Position numbers and translations under genes: made by a program. The notes below the pieces were generated by a model. That model saw only the letters and a list, made by a program, of their open reading frames with translations, was not told the origin of the DNA and did no database searches. Positions 1 to 8,074 of a stretch of DNA of 64,000 nucleotides are shown here, in pieces (position 1 is the stretch's first letter; each line of letters opens with the position of its first letter). Source of the stretch: Nocardioides cavernaquae (GTDB taxonomy: Bacteria; Actinomycetota; Actinomycetes; Propionibacteriales; Nocardioidaceae); assembly GCF_003600895.1 (NCBI RefSeq), contig NZ_QYRP01000002.1, positions 2,170,001 to 2,234,000 of the forward strand, in the 5' to 3' direction.

Positions 1-587
1 GTTTTGCTCGCGGTCGTGTGCTCGACAAGATCGGCATGAAGGGCCAGGACACCTCCGAGCTCTTCTTCGAGGACGTCCGGATCCCGGCGACCAACCTGCT
101 CGGCACCGAAGAGGGTCAGGGCTTCATCCAGCTCATGCACCAGCTCCCGCAGGAGCGGCTCATCGTCGCGGTTTCCTGTGTTGCGGCCATGGAAGCGCTT
201 CTCAACCTGACGTTGGAGTACACCGAGGCGCGCAACGCCTTCGGCAAGCCGATCGGCAAGTTCCAGAACACCAAGTTCAAGCTGGCGGAGATCGCCACCG
301 AGGCCCGCGTGGCCCGCGCGTTCGTCGACGAGTGCGTCGAGGCGCACATCAAGGGCGAGCTCGACATCCCGACCGCGGCGATGGTCAAGCTCTGGACCTC
401 CGAGCGCGCTCAGAAGGTCGCCGACATGTGCCTGCAGCTGCACGGCGGCTACGGATACATGAACGAGTACCCCGTCGCCCGTGCGTGGGCCGACCTGCGC
501 ATCTCGCAGATCTACGCCGGCACCTCGGAGATCATGAAGGAGATCATCTCCCGCTTCCTGAAGTCGGGTGACGTGATCCCGCGCTGA
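1..587 (+). CDS. Acyl-CoA dehydrogenase, C-terminal part (gene begins before the window)
   Basis: The reading frame is open from base 3, so the 5' end lies outside the window; about 194 C-terminal residues are visible. FAD-dependent acyl-CoA dehydrogenases introduce the alpha-beta double bond in fatty acyl-CoA degradation. Family signs are KIGMKGQDTSELFFEDVRIP, the arginine helix region RNAFGKPIGKFQ, and the late LHGGYGYMNEYPVARAW segment. The usual catalytic Glu in QIYEGT is Ala here (QIYAGTSEI), while a Glu sits in LPQERL, the alternative catalytic-base position known from long-chain and isovaleryl-CoA dehydrogenases; I infer a long- or branched-chain substrate. It converges on the TetR gene, with a hairpin between them. 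Family sure, substrate not. Confidence 0.93.
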   Translation, partial: FARGRVLDKIGMKGQDTSELFFEDVRIPATNLLGTEEGQGFIQLMHQLPQERLIVAVSCVAAMEALLNLTLEYTEARNAFGKPIGKFQNTKFKLAEIATEARVARAFVDECVEAHIKGELDIPTAAMVKLWTSERAQKVADMCLQLHGGYGYMNEYPVARAWADLRISQIYAGTSEIMKEIISRFLKSGDVIPR

Positions 588-629
588 CCGAGCGTGACGA
601 GGCTGTCGGGACGACCGGCGGTACGACGA

Positions 630-658
630 GGGGCTGGCGCCTGTGTGCCGGCCCCTTT
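630..658. terminator. Hairpin terminator between convergent genes
   Basis: A 9-bp stem (630-638 with 647-655, one G-T pair) with an 8-nt loop is followed by TTT on the plus strand. It lies between the dehydrogenase end (587) and the TetR gene end (670), so it may serve both strands. Confidence 0.6.
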
Positions 659-669
659 GTCGTCGTGTC

Positions 670-1362
670 TCAGCCGGGTGCCGGGGGAGTGCCGGCCAGA
701 GCGGCGCGCACCCGCTCGGCGACCGCCTCGATCCCGCCAGATGCGCCGATCACGACGACGGCGGTCTCCCCGGTCTCCACGGTTTCCCCGGTCTGAGGTC
801 GCTGGTTGTCGAGCACCAGCGCCATCGCCTCGTCCAGATCGCGCTCGGGAGTGTCGGTGCCTCCCCGCAACCAGGTGCGCAGGACATGGTTGTGTGCGGT
901 GACGACTCCCGCGGCGGTCAGCTCGGCCCGGAGCGCTCCGTTCGGTTCGTCGGACCACCAGTCCGACAGGAGCTGGGTGAAGAGCCTCTGATAGGCGCGC
1001 AGGCCGGAGATCTCCCGGGCCTTGAGTGCCGGCACCGTCGAGGTCAGCCGGTAGCGGGCCCGGGCCACCTCGCCCTCGTCGAGGTAGTGCTGCAGCACGA
1101 CGCGGGCCCCCTCGGCGACTGCCAGCAGGCGGGTCTCGGGTGCCGAGGTGGTCAGCCGCTCCTTGATGCGCGCGAGGATCGCCTCGTGGTCCGGGAAGAT
1201 CACGTCCTCCTTCGACCCGAAGGTCCGGAAGAAGGTGGAGCGGCCGACGCCGGCACGCTGGGCGATCTCCTCGACGGTCGCTCCGTCGTACCCGTGCTCC
1301 TCGAAGAGCTCGAACGCAGCCGTCACGAGGCGGTCTCGTGCTGACGTCTTCACCTGGGGCAT
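670..1362 (-). CDS. TetR-family transcriptional regulator, probably of fatty-acid degradation
   Basis: Protein of 230 residues. The N-terminal helix-turn-helix is clear: RLVTAAFELFEEHGYDGATV, then EEIAQRAGVGRSTFFRTFGS at about residues 11-52. The C-terminal ligand domain is not diagnostic. It is divergent from an acyl-CoA dehydrogenase gene and convergent with another, so control of beta-oxidation genes is a reasonable inference. A perfect GAAAC-N3-GTTTC inverted repeat sits in the shared upstream region. The start ATG at 1362 is preceded, 6 nt upstream, by TAGCGT on the minus strand, with no ribosome binding site, suggesting a leaderless mRNA. The ligand is probably an acyl-CoA but cannot be read from sequence. 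Confidence 0.9.
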   Translation of the reverse strand: MPQVKTSARDRLVTAAFELFEEHGYDGATVEEIAQRAGVGRSTFFRTFGSKEDVIFPDHEAILARIKERLTTSAPETRLLAVAEGARVVLQHYLDEGEVARARYRLTSTVPALKAREISGLRAYQRLFTQLLSDWWSDEPNGALRAELTAAGVVTAHNHVLRTWLRGGTDTPERDLDEAMALVLDNQRPQTGETVETGETAVVVIGASGGIEAVAERVRAALAGTPPAPG

Positions 1363-1368
1363 GTCCTC

Positions 1369-1374
1369 ACGCTA
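1369..1374 (-). promoter_or_regulatory. -10 box of the TetR gene (leaderless)
   Basis: TAGCGT on the minus strand ends 6 nt before the ATG at 1362. The inverted repeat at 1382-1394 would cover its spacer and -35 area, which fits autorepression. Confidence 0.5.
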
Positions 1375-1381
1375 CGATGTT

Positions 1382-1394
1382 GAAACCGAGTTTC
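1382..1394. promoter_or_regulatory. Inverted repeat GAAAC-CGA-GTTTC, probable TetR operator
   Basis: Perfect 5-bp arms separated by 3 bp, in the 80-bp region between the TetR gene (start 1362) and the acyl-CoA dehydrogenase gene (start 1443). It matches the known binding consensus of the Pseudomonas fatty-acid regulator PsrA, (G/C)AAAC-N2-4-GTTT(G/C). Assignment to the adjacent TetR is inference. Confidence 0.6.
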
Positions 1395-1442
1395 GCAATC
1401 ATGGCACTCAGTTCCATCCCAGAAAGGTGGGCCGCGCCCCGC

Positions 1443-2612
1443 ATGTCCGAGTACCCGATGTTCGCCCTGTCCGACGAGCAGCAGGAGATCCGCAAGGCGA
1501 TCCGCGACATCTGCGACGCCAAGATCGCGCCGTACGCCGCGGCCGTTGATGAGGAGGCCCGCTTCCCGCAGGAGGCCTGGGACGCACTGCTCTCGACCGG
1601 CTTCTTCGCGCCGCACGTCCCCGAGGCCTACGGCGGTGCCGGTGCCGACGCGCTGGCCACCGTGATCGTGATCGAGGAGGTCGCCCGCGCTGACGTCTCC
1701 GCCTCGCTCATCCCCGCGGTCAACAAGCTCGGCTCGCTCCCGGTGCAGATCGGTGGCTCCGAGGAGCTGAAGGCGAAGTACCTGGGCGCGCTGGCGCGGG
1801 GTGAGGGTGGCTTCTCCTACTGCCTCTCGGAGCCGGATGCCGGTTCCGACGCCGCCAACCAGAAGACCCGCGCGGTCCGCGATGGCGACGGGTGGGTTCT
1901 CAACGGTGTGAAGCGCTGGATCACCAACGCGGGCCAGTCGGAGTTCTACACCGTGCTCGCGATGACCGACCCCACCAAGAAGTCGAAGGGCATCTCCGCT
2001 TTCGTGGTCGAGAAGTCGGATGAGGGCGTCTCCTTCGGTGCCCCGGAGAAGAAGCTGGGCATCAAGGGCTCTCCGACCCGCGAGGTCTACCTCGACAACG
2101 TCCGTATCCCCGGCGACCGGATCATCGGCGAGGAGGGCAAGGGCTTCGAGTACGCCATGAAGACCCTCGACCACACCCGCATCACCATCGCCGCCCAGGC
2201 TGTCGGTGTCGCCCAGGGTGCGCTCGACTACGCGCTGGGCTACGTCCAGGAGCGCATGCAATTTGGTAAGCGGATTTCGGAGTTCCAGGGCATCGAGTTC
2301 ATGCTCGCCGACATGGGCATGAAGATCGAGGCCGCGCGCCAGCTCACGTATGCCGCGGCCGGCCGCTCCGAGCGTGGCGACAAGGACCTCACCTTCTTCG
2401 GTGCCGCTGCCAAGTGCTTCGCGTCCGACGTCGCCATGCAGGTCACGACGGACGCGGTGCAGCTGCTCGGTGGCTACGGCTTCACCCGTGACTACCCGGT
2501 CGAGCGCATGATGCGCGACGCCAAGATCACCCAGATCTACGAAGGCACCAACCAGGTCCAGCGGATCGTCATGGGTCGCCAGCTCCTCGCCGGCATCCAG
2601 TCGACCCTCTGA
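1443..2612 (+). CDS. Acyl-CoA dehydrogenase (short/medium-chain type)
   Basis: Protein of 389 residues starting MSEYPMFALSDEQQEIRKA; earlier in-frame ATGs (1377, 1401) would add residues not seen in the family. Full acyl-CoA dehydrogenase fold: N-terminal helical domain, FAD-contact region FSYCLSEPDAGSD and WITNAGQ, then KLGIKGSPTREVYLDNVRIP, RMQFGKRISEFQGIEF, and QLLGGYGFTRDYPVERMMRD. The catalytic Glu of the short/medium-chain group is present in KITQIYEGTNQVQRIVMG. A purine-rich AGAAAGG lies about 15 nt before the start. It is divergent from the TetR regulator and probably under its control through the GAAAC-N3-GTTTC site. Exact chain length cannot be told; butyryl-CoA or similar is possible. 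Confidence 0.93.
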   Translation: MSEYPMFALSDEQQEIRKAIRDICDAKIAPYAAAVDEEARFPQEAWDALLSTGFFAPHVPEAYGGAGADALATVIVIEEVARADVSASLIPAVNKLGSLPVQIGGSEELKAKYLGALARGEGGFSYCLSEPDAGSDAANQKTRAVRDGDGWVLNGVKRWITNAGQSEFYTVLAMTDPTKKSKGISAFVVEKSDEGVSFGAPEKKLGIKGSPTREVYLDNVRIPGDRIIGEEGKGFEYAMKTLDHTRITIAAQAVGVAQGALDYALGYVQERMQFGKRISEFQGIEFMLADMGMKIEAARQLTYAAAGRSERGDKDLTFFGAAAKCFASDVAMQVTTDAVQLLGGYGFTRDYPVERMMRDAKITQIYEGTNQVQRIVMGRQLLAGIQSTL

Positions 2613-2648
2613 GCTGGGGTAGGCGACCAGAGGCGACTCAACGGGTCT

Positions 2649-2674
2649 CGACTCGCCGTCGGTGTGGCGAGTCG
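2649..2674. terminator. Hairpin after the acyl-CoA dehydrogenase gene
   Basis: Perfect 9-bp stem CGACTCGCC / GGCGAGTCG with an 8-nt loop, 37 nt after the stop codon at 2612. There is no T-run, as is common for actinobacterial terminators. Confidence 0.5.
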
Positions 2675-2705
2675 GGGCGCGTTGGCGTCGTAGGCGGCCG
2701 GGTCA

Positions 2706-2733
2706 GTCACGGGGCCGTCACGGGGCCGTCACG
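2706..2733. repeat. 11-bp tandem repeat overlapping a stop codon
   Basis: GTCACGGGGCC occurs twice without interruption (2706-2716, 2717-2727) followed by a partial GTCACG (2728-2733). The minus-strand stop codon of the DUF559 pseudogene (2729-2731) lies inside the partial copy. Confidence 0.75.
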
Positions 2734-3661
2734 CGATGACGGCCTGAACGGTCCGGATGACGTAGTCACGGTTCGCCATGACCTGCTCCCAGGCGAACCT
2801 CAGCACGTGCCAGCCAGCTGCGGTGAGGGCGTTGTAGCGCTCGCAGTCCCGCAAGAAGTCAGCCTTCTCCATCCCGTGGTGTGTGTAGGAATCTGCTTCG
2901 ACGGCGATCCCGAGGATCGGGTTGGCCATGTCGGGATGAAGCGTGAGCCGCTCCGTGACGACCTCGTACTGCGGGATCACCTCGAGCCCCGCGTCGATGC
3001 AATGGGCCCGCAGCGCCGACTCGAACGGGTTGGCCGCGCGATCGTCCGCGTACCGGGCCACTCGGCGCGCCCTTTCGCCCTGGGGGCCACGCATGCTCGC
3101 CGTCTCCTGGATGAGTTCTGCCTGTGTCACGGCTGCGGCCCGCAGCGCCGAATCCGCGACGGCCAAACCCTCCGCGAAGGTAAGGTCCCGCGCGCAGTCG
3201 ACGACGGTCCGCAGAGGCGTGGTGGTCCAACCCGCAAGCTCGTCCGGGCGCAGGTGGCGGTGGTGAATCTCTGCGACTTCCAGCGGTTCGACCGGGAGGC
3301 GTCGGTCGGGCGGAGTGGTGATGTGAGGAACATCAGGCACGACTGCCACCGGTCAGCCGTGCATCAACGCGGCGGAGGCATGCGACACCACCCCTCCAAA
3401 GGACCGCGCGGCTCGCTCCGATCGCCCCTCCAGCGGGAGTGCTAGTTGCTGGCGATGGCCGAGGCGGACGACGTCGCCCCGCTCCTCTGCAGTGCGAAGC
3501 CGTCGCCGCGAGCTGAGCTTGACGACCGCGGACACGGACGCGACGCCGCCAGGACGTGTCAGGGCCTCAGTGGCCGAGAGAGGGGTGCCAGTCATCCGGT
3601 CAGCGTGCGCCGACCACGTACCCGCCTGCTCTGGATATCCACAGGCCCTGAGCGACGCCAC
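2729..3661 (-). pseudogene. DUF559 / AbiEi-antitoxin-like protein, interrupted by an in-frame stop
   Basis: Two open segments in the same frame are split by one TGA at 3353-3355. The N-terminal part (about 102 codons from 3661, or from an ATG at 3595) looks like the AbiEi-type winged-helix start and ends SHASAALMHG. After the TGA the frame continues with PVAVVPDVPHITTPPDRR and ends in a DUF559 (very-short-patch-repair-like) nuclease fold: NPFESALRAHCIDAGLEVIP, then LGIAVEADSYTHHG with acidic residues, then NALTAAGWHVLRFAWEQV. Joined, the frame is 311 codons, about the length I expect for full actinobacterial proteins of this type. It is probably a decayed gene; re-initiation at the GTG at 3349 or a sequencing error remain possible. 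Confidence 0.75.
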
Positions 3662-3730
3662 GCAAGCGCAACCCGCCGGCGTACCGGTGTGTCGGGGTAG
3701 GCACGCGTCACTGGTGGTCGGGCGGGGAGC

Positions 3731-4966
3731 CTACTTCTTCAGGCCCGACTCGGTGCAGAGGTCGTTGCCGATCTTCTCGGTCTCGTCGGTCTTGATGAGC
3801 TCAAAGAACCGCAGCGCGCGCTGGCGGTCCCAGTGGACCGCGAGGTCGGAGATGGGAACGCCGCAGCTCTTGTCGGGGCTGGACATGGCCAGGGCGAAGC
3901 GCCCCAGTGCCACGGCGCCGGTGCCCTCCGAGACGGTGAGGGTCTCGGCGCCGGCGTGGGTCAGGTTCCAGTACCGGACCGGGTTCAGGACGGACCAGGG
4001 CGAGACCGCCTTCTTGCCCACGGCGCCCACGACCTCGCGCTGGTGCTTCGCGCGATCGATGTCGCCGAGCGTCTGCGCGTGGCGGGAGCGGGCGTAGCCG
4101 AGAGCGGTGAGTCCGTCGACCTCCTGGCAGCCCTTCTTGATGTTCAGTCGAGCATCGCGATCCACCATCCGCTTCTTCGGGCAGATCTCGATGCCGCCGA
4201 CGGCGTCCACGACGTCGACGAAGCCGCCGAAGCCGATCTGCACGACGTGGTCGATCCGCACACCCGTCACGTTCTCCAGAGTCTGCACGAGCAGGGGTGC
4301 GCCGCCGTAGGCGTACGCCGAGTTGATCTTGGTGGTCCCGTGACCGGGAACGGGAACGAGCGAGTCTCTAGGAATGCTTACCAATGTGTCCGGACCCGAG
4401 CCGATGTGCAGCAGCATGATGCTGTCAGTGCGTGCGCTCGAGCGCTTGCCTGCGCGGATCGCGCGGCGCTGCTCCGGGGTCAGGCCGTCGGCCTTGTCCG
4501 AGCCCAGCACGAGGTACGTCGTGCCGTCCTGCTCGGCCGGGCGCTCGCCCTCCGGGACGGCTGCCATGTTCTCGACCTGCTGCATCGCGAGCAGGGGTAC
4601 GACGACCAGCCAGGCCACCCACGCCGCGAGCACGAGCAACACCCAGCGGCGTACGCGGCGGGGGCGGCCGCCACCCCGCGACGGGGACGGCGGGGGAGCG
4701 ACCGGACGCCGCGGAGGTACGCCGGGCGGCGGGGTCGCGGTCCGGTCGGAGCCCCGGTCCGAACTGGTGCGCGTCGAGGGCCGGTCACGGGGGAGCAGCG
4801 GCGGCGGCACGGCCATCACCCGGGTCTCGTCCGAGCCCGCATCAGGCAGGGGGACCGGCCGCTTCGTGCCCGATCCGGCAGGAGTCGCCGAGGTGTCCTC
4901 GGGGTCGCCGTAGAGCCAGCGGTACTCCGGCGAGCCGGGCTCAGGTGGATTGCGGCGCTCTGGCAT
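3731..4966 (-). CDS. LytR-CpsA-Psr (LCP) family glycopolymer ligase
   Basis: Protein of about 411 residues from ATG 4966. An N-terminal proline-rich cytoplasmic region of about 110 residues is followed by one membrane segment (WVLLVLAAWVAWLVVVPLLA) and an extracellular LCP domain. Diagnostic motifs are TYLVLGSDKAD, ARTDSIMLLHI with the conserved Arg and Asp, SIPRDSLVPVPGHGTTKINS, and ALGYARSRHAQTLGDIDRAK. LCP proteins move polyprenyl-linked glycopolymers onto peptidoglycan. A second LCP gene follows on the other strand at 5617, and the galactofuranan operon lies just beyond. The upstream in-frame start at 5038 would overlap the divergent thioesterase; TAGCGT 8 nt before 4966 supports a leaderless start here. 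Confidence 0.93.
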   Translation of the reverse strand: MPERRNPPEPGSPEYRWLYGDPEDTSATPAGSGTKRPVPLPDAGSDETRVMAVPPPLLPRDRPSTRTSSDRGSDRTATPPPGVPPRRPVAPPPSPSRGGGRPRRVRRWVLLVLAAWVAWLVVVPLLAMQQVENMAAVPEGERPAEQDGTTYLVLGSDKADGLTPEQRRAIRAGKRSSARTDSIMLLHIGSGPDTLVSIPRDSLVPVPGHGTTKINSAYAYGGAPLLVQTLENVTGVRIDHVVQIGFGGFVDVVDAVGGIEICPKKRMVDRDARLNIKKGCQEVDGLTALGYARSRHAQTLGDIDRAKHQREVVGAVGKKAVSPWSVLNPVRYWNLTHAGAETLTVSEGTGAVALGRFALAMSSPDKSCGVPISDLAVHWDRQRALRFFELIKTDETEKIGNDLCTESGLKK

Positions 4967-4974
4967 GGCCCCAG

Positions 4975-4984
4975 ACGCTACCGT
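4975..4984. promoter_or_regulatory. Overlapping divergent -10 boxes (LCP and thioesterase genes)
   Basis: The 10-bp sequence ACGCTACCGT contains TAGCGT on the minus strand (4975-4980, 8 nt before the LCP ATG at 4966) and TACCGT on the plus strand (4979-4984, 7 nt before the thioesterase ATG at 4992). The two boxes share the TA at 4979-4980, so two leaderless genes appear to start from one symmetric element. Confidence 0.5.
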
Positions 4985-4991
4985 GCGGTCC

Positions 4992-5522
4992 ATGAATGCT
5001 GCCCCTGCCACCGCGTCCGGGGACCGTCCCGCGCTCACGTCCGCCTACTCGGCGGTCTCGCTGGCGATGCTCATGCACACCGCCGAGGCCAACCTCCTGG
5101 GCAACGTGCACGGCGGCGAGATCATGAAGCTGGTCGACAGCACGGCCGGCGCGACGGCCCAGCGACACAGCGGCGGCCCGGCCGTCACGGCGGCGATGGA
5201 CGAGATGGCCTTCCTCGCCCCGGTGCACGTCGGCGACATCGTGCGCACGCACGCGCAGGTCAACTGGGCCGGTTCCTCGTCGATGGAGATCGGGGTCCGG
5301 GTCGAGGCCCAGCCCTGGAACGACGCCCAGGGCGAGCCGATACACGTGGCATCGGCGTACCTCGTCTTCGTGGCGATCGACGAGCACGGGCGGGCTCGCC
5401 CGGTGCCGGCGTTGCAGGCCGAGACCGAGGAAGAGGTACGCCGCCTCCGTGAGGCCGAGATCCGGCGCTCGCACCGGCTGGCGGCGAAGCAGGAGATCCT
5501 GCTCGGCCGCGAGCACCCCTGA
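4992..5522 (+). CDS. Acyl-CoA thioesterase (hotdog fold, BACH/YciA type)
   Basis: Protein of 176 residues, the usual length for one-domain cytosolic acyl-CoA thioesterases that release free fatty acid and CoA. The family motif is ANLLGNVHGGEIMKLVDSTA (about residues 36-55), holding the Asn and Asp catalytic positions of this hotdog subfamily; MAFLAPVHVGDIVRTHAQVN follows and the C-terminal end carries a charged helix. The start at 4992 rather than an earlier in-frame ATG avoids overlap with the divergent LCP gene and places a -10-like TACCGT 7 nt upstream. Nearby acyl-CoA dehydrogenases suggest a lipid context. Substrate length is unknown. Confidence 0.9.
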   Translation: MNAAPATASGDRPALTSAYSAVSLAMLMHTAEANLLGNVHGGEIMKLVDSTAGATAQRHSGGPAVTAAMDEMAFLAPVHVGDIVRTHAQVNWAGSSSMEIGVRVEAQPWNDAQGEPIHVASAYLVFVAIDEHGRARPVPALQAETEEEVRRLREAEIRRSHRLAAKQEILLGREHP

Positions 5523-5616
5523 GCCGCAGCGCCTGACCTCGGCGCGGCGTGACGGGAGTTGCGCCTGTGACTGGTGATACTGACTCTCGAGTCGCTGTCG
5601 AGGAGAGAGGCCTGCG

Positions 5617-7077
5617 ATGCCGCCCGTTCTTCCCCCCGGGTCGCAGCTGGAGAGCCGTGAGCACGAGCGCGCTGCGCGCATCCGGTTCCGGCGTGCCGTG
5701 ACGCTGATGGTCATGACGCTGCTGCTGCCGGGCTCGGCGCAGCTCGTCGCCGGCAACCGCAAGGTCGGCCGTGTCGCCCTGCGGGTCACCATCCTGACCG
5801 TCGGCATCGGTCTCTTCCTGCTGCTGCTCTCGCTGGTCTGGCACGACTTCGCGCTTCGCTCCGCGACCAACCCGCTGCTGCTCGGCCTGCTCCGGCTGGT
5901 CATGATCGGCCTCGCACTCGGCTGGGCCGGCCTCTTCGTCGACGCCTGGCGCCTCGGGCAGCCGCTCTCGCTGATCAAGAACCAGCGCCTCGCCATGGTC
6001 GGCATCAACGGCCTGTTGACCTTCTCGGTCGCGGGCACCCTGCTCTTCGGCGCGCACCTCGTCGGCGTGCACCGCGCCTTCATCGTCGCCAACTTCGGCG
6101 ACGGTCATGCCACCGGACCGCACGACGGCCGCTACAACGTGCTGCTGCTCGGCGGCGACTCCGGCGCCGGTCGTGACGGCATGCGCCCCGACAGCATCAC
6201 CGTCGCGAGCATCGATGAGGAGACCGGCCAGACGGTCCTCTTCGGCCTCCCGCGCAACATGCTCAACTTCACCTTCGCCGAGGGCTCGGTCATGGCCGAG
6301 CAGTTCCCCGACGGCTATGACTGCGGCACCGAGTGCGAGCTCAACTCGCTCTCCACCTGGGCCAACGACAACAAGTCGCTGTTCAAGGACAGCGAGCGGC
6401 CCGCGGGTGTCCAGGCCACCATCGATGGCGTCGAGGGCATCACCGGCCTGAAGATCAACTACTACGCCCAGGTCAACCTCGACGGCTTCAAGAAGTTCGT
6501 CACGGCCATGGGTGGCCTGACCCTCAACGTCCGCGACCGCATCCCGATCGGCCGCATCGGCAAGATCGAGGGCTACGTCGAGCCCGGCATCCGCAAGCTC
6601 AACGGCTACGAGACGCTCTGGTACGCCCGCTCCCGCGCCGCCGCTGACGACTACTCGCGCATGGCCCGCCAGAAGTGCGTGCTCAACGCGATGCTGCAGC
6701 AGCTCACGCCGGGCATGGTGGTCCGCAAGTACCAGAAGCTCACCGAGGCCACCGCCGGCCTGATCGAGACGGACCTGCCTGCCTCCGAGCTCGCGCGGTT
6801 CGCCGACCTCGCGCTCGAGGCGAAGGCCAAGCCGGTCCGCACGGTCTCGTTCGTCCCGCCCGCGGTCAGCACCAGCAACCCCGACATCGACGAGATCCAC
6901 GACATGGTCGACAAGGCGCTCAGCTCCGCCAAGGAGAAGGCGAAGAAGAAGGCCAAGCCCGCGGCGCCGAAGGACGGCTTCACCCGCGACAAGGTGCAGA
7001 CCCAGGGCGCGTCGAAGGGCAGCTACTCCAGCGGCTACTCGGCCAACGAGGCCACCGACCTCGGCTCGGCCTGCTGA
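5617..7077 (+). CDS. LytR-CpsA-Psr (LCP) family protein with several N-terminal membrane segments
   Basis: Protein of 486 residues. Unlike the LCP protein at 3731-4966, the first roughly 155 residues hold about four hydrophobic segments (for example AVTLMVMTLLLPGSAQLVAG and LLTFSVAGTLLFGAHLVG). The LCP catalytic domain follows: NVLLLGGDSGAGRDGMRPDS, TVLFGLPRNMLNF, GLKINYYAQVNLDGFKKFV, LNGYETLWYARSRAAADDYS. The tail is Lys/Ala- and Ser/Gly-rich and ends in Cys. A strong ribosome binding site, GAGGAGAGAGG, precedes the ATG. Family knowledge: attaches glycopolymers such as galactan or teichoic acid to peptidoglycan; the adjacent galactofuranan operon makes that polymer the likeliest substrate. 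Confidence 0.92.
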   Translation: MPPVLPPGSQLESREHERAARIRFRRAVTLMVMTLLLPGSAQLVAGNRKVGRVALRVTILTVGIGLFLLLLSLVWHDFALRSATNPLLLGLLRLVMIGLALGWAGLFVDAWRLGQPLSLIKNQRLAMVGINGLLTFSVAGTLLFGAHLVGVHRAFIVANFGDGHATGPHDGRYNVLLLGGDSGAGRDGMRPDSITVASIDEETGQTVLFGLPRNMLNFTFAEGSVMAEQFPDGYDCGTECELNSLSTWANDNKSLFKDSERPAGVQATIDGVEGITGLKINYYAQVNLDGFKKFVTAMGGLTLNVRDRIPIGRIGKIEGYVEPGIRKLNGYETLWYARSRAAADDYSRMARQKCVLNAMLQQLTPGMVVRKYQKLTEATAGLIETDLPASELARFADLALEAKAKPVRTVSFVPPAVSTSNPDIDEIHDMVDKALSSAKEKAKKKAKPAAPKDGFTRDKVQTQGASKGSYSSGYSANEATDLGSAC

Positions 7078-7141
7078 GTGTGACCAACGGTGCGCTCGGT
7101 GAGCCCGCTCGCGGCGGCCGCCGTCACCTAGGGTGTACGCC

Positions 7142-8074
7142 GTGACCCCGGCGCCGAAGACCCCCGACATCATCGCCGTGGTCGTCACCTTCAACCGCCG
7201 CGCGCTGCTGGAGAGGGTGCTCGATGCTCTCCGCGTGACGCCCGACCTGGCCGAGATCGTGGTGGTCGACAACGCCTCCACGGACGGCACGACGCAGTGG
7301 CTCGCGTCCGGCGTCGTCGCTGACGGGGTGCCGGTGCACGCCGTCACCCTGAGCGAGAACCTCGGGGGCGCCGGTGGCTTCCACGAGGGGCTGCGGCTGG
7401 CCCTCGAGCGTGGCGCCGACCTGGTCTGGCTGATGGACGACGACGGTGTGCCGGTGGAGGGTTGCCTGGCGACGCTGCTCGAGCACGACTACGACTTCTG
7501 GGGCCCGGCCGTGCTGGCGGAGCAGGACCCGAGCCGACTCTGCTTCCCGATCCGGTTGCCCGGGCGCTCGCAGGTGGTCCACGCGATGGCGGACGTCGAG
7601 TCGGCGGCCGCCACCAACGGCGGCGTCCTGGACGACATCGTGATCCCGTTCAACGGCGTCCTCGTGACGCGGCAGCTCGCCGAGGAGATCGGCCTGCCCC
7701 GCGAGGAGTTCTTCATCTGGGGCGACGACCACGAGTACCGCCTCCGCGCCGAGAAGGCCGGCGCACGCATCGCGACCGTCGTCGACGCCCACTTCCTGCA
7801 CCCGGCCACCGACGACCTCGGCACGCCCATGGCGTTCGGCCGCACGACGTACAACCACACGCCGAGCGACCTGAAGCACTACTGCATGGCCCGCAACAAC
7901 GTGGTCAACCTGCGCGACTACCGCGGCTGGCTCTTCGTTCTCGCGTTCGTGCTCAAGACGCTGTGGTTCTACGCGTTCACGCGCCCGTCGGCCCACCGGA
8001 TCAGGCTCAGCGCCGAGGGCATCCGGGCCGGCCTGCGCAACGACTTCTCGGGTCACCGGAGGTTCCTCCAGTGA
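7142..8074 (+). CDS. GT2 glycosyltransferase, GlfT1-like (galactofuranosyl priming candidate)
   Basis: Protein of 310 residues with a GT-A fold: IIAVVVTFNRRALLERVLDA, IVVVDNASTDGT, LSENLGGAGGFHEG, then the metal-binding triple Asp WLMDDDGVP and the acceptor-site region FIWGDDHEYRLRAEKAG. The C-terminal part has one hydrophobic stretch (WLFVLAFVLKTLWFYAF) that may bind the membrane. It is the first gene of the galactofuranan operon; a TAGGGT box ends 7 nt before the GTG at 7142, so the mRNA is probably leaderless. By analogy with mycobacterial GlfT1 (Rv3782) it may add the first galactofuranose units to the lipid-linked linker, but rhamnosyl transfer is equally possible. Confidence 0.85.
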   Translation: MTPAPKTPDIIAVVVTFNRRALLERVLDALRVTPDLAEIVVVDNASTDGTTQWLASGVVADGVPVHAVTLSENLGGAGGFHEGLRLALERGADLVWLMDDDGVPVEGCLATLLEHDYDFWGPAVLAEQDPSRLCFPIRLPGRSQVVHAMADVESAAATNGGVLDDIVIPFNGVLVTRQLAEEIGLPREEFFIWGDDHEYRLRAEKAGARIATVVDAHFLHPATDDLGTPMAFGRTTYNHTPSDLKHYCMARNNVVNLRDYRGWLFVLAFVLKTLWFYAFTRPSAHRIRLSAEGIRAGLRNDFSGHRRFLQ

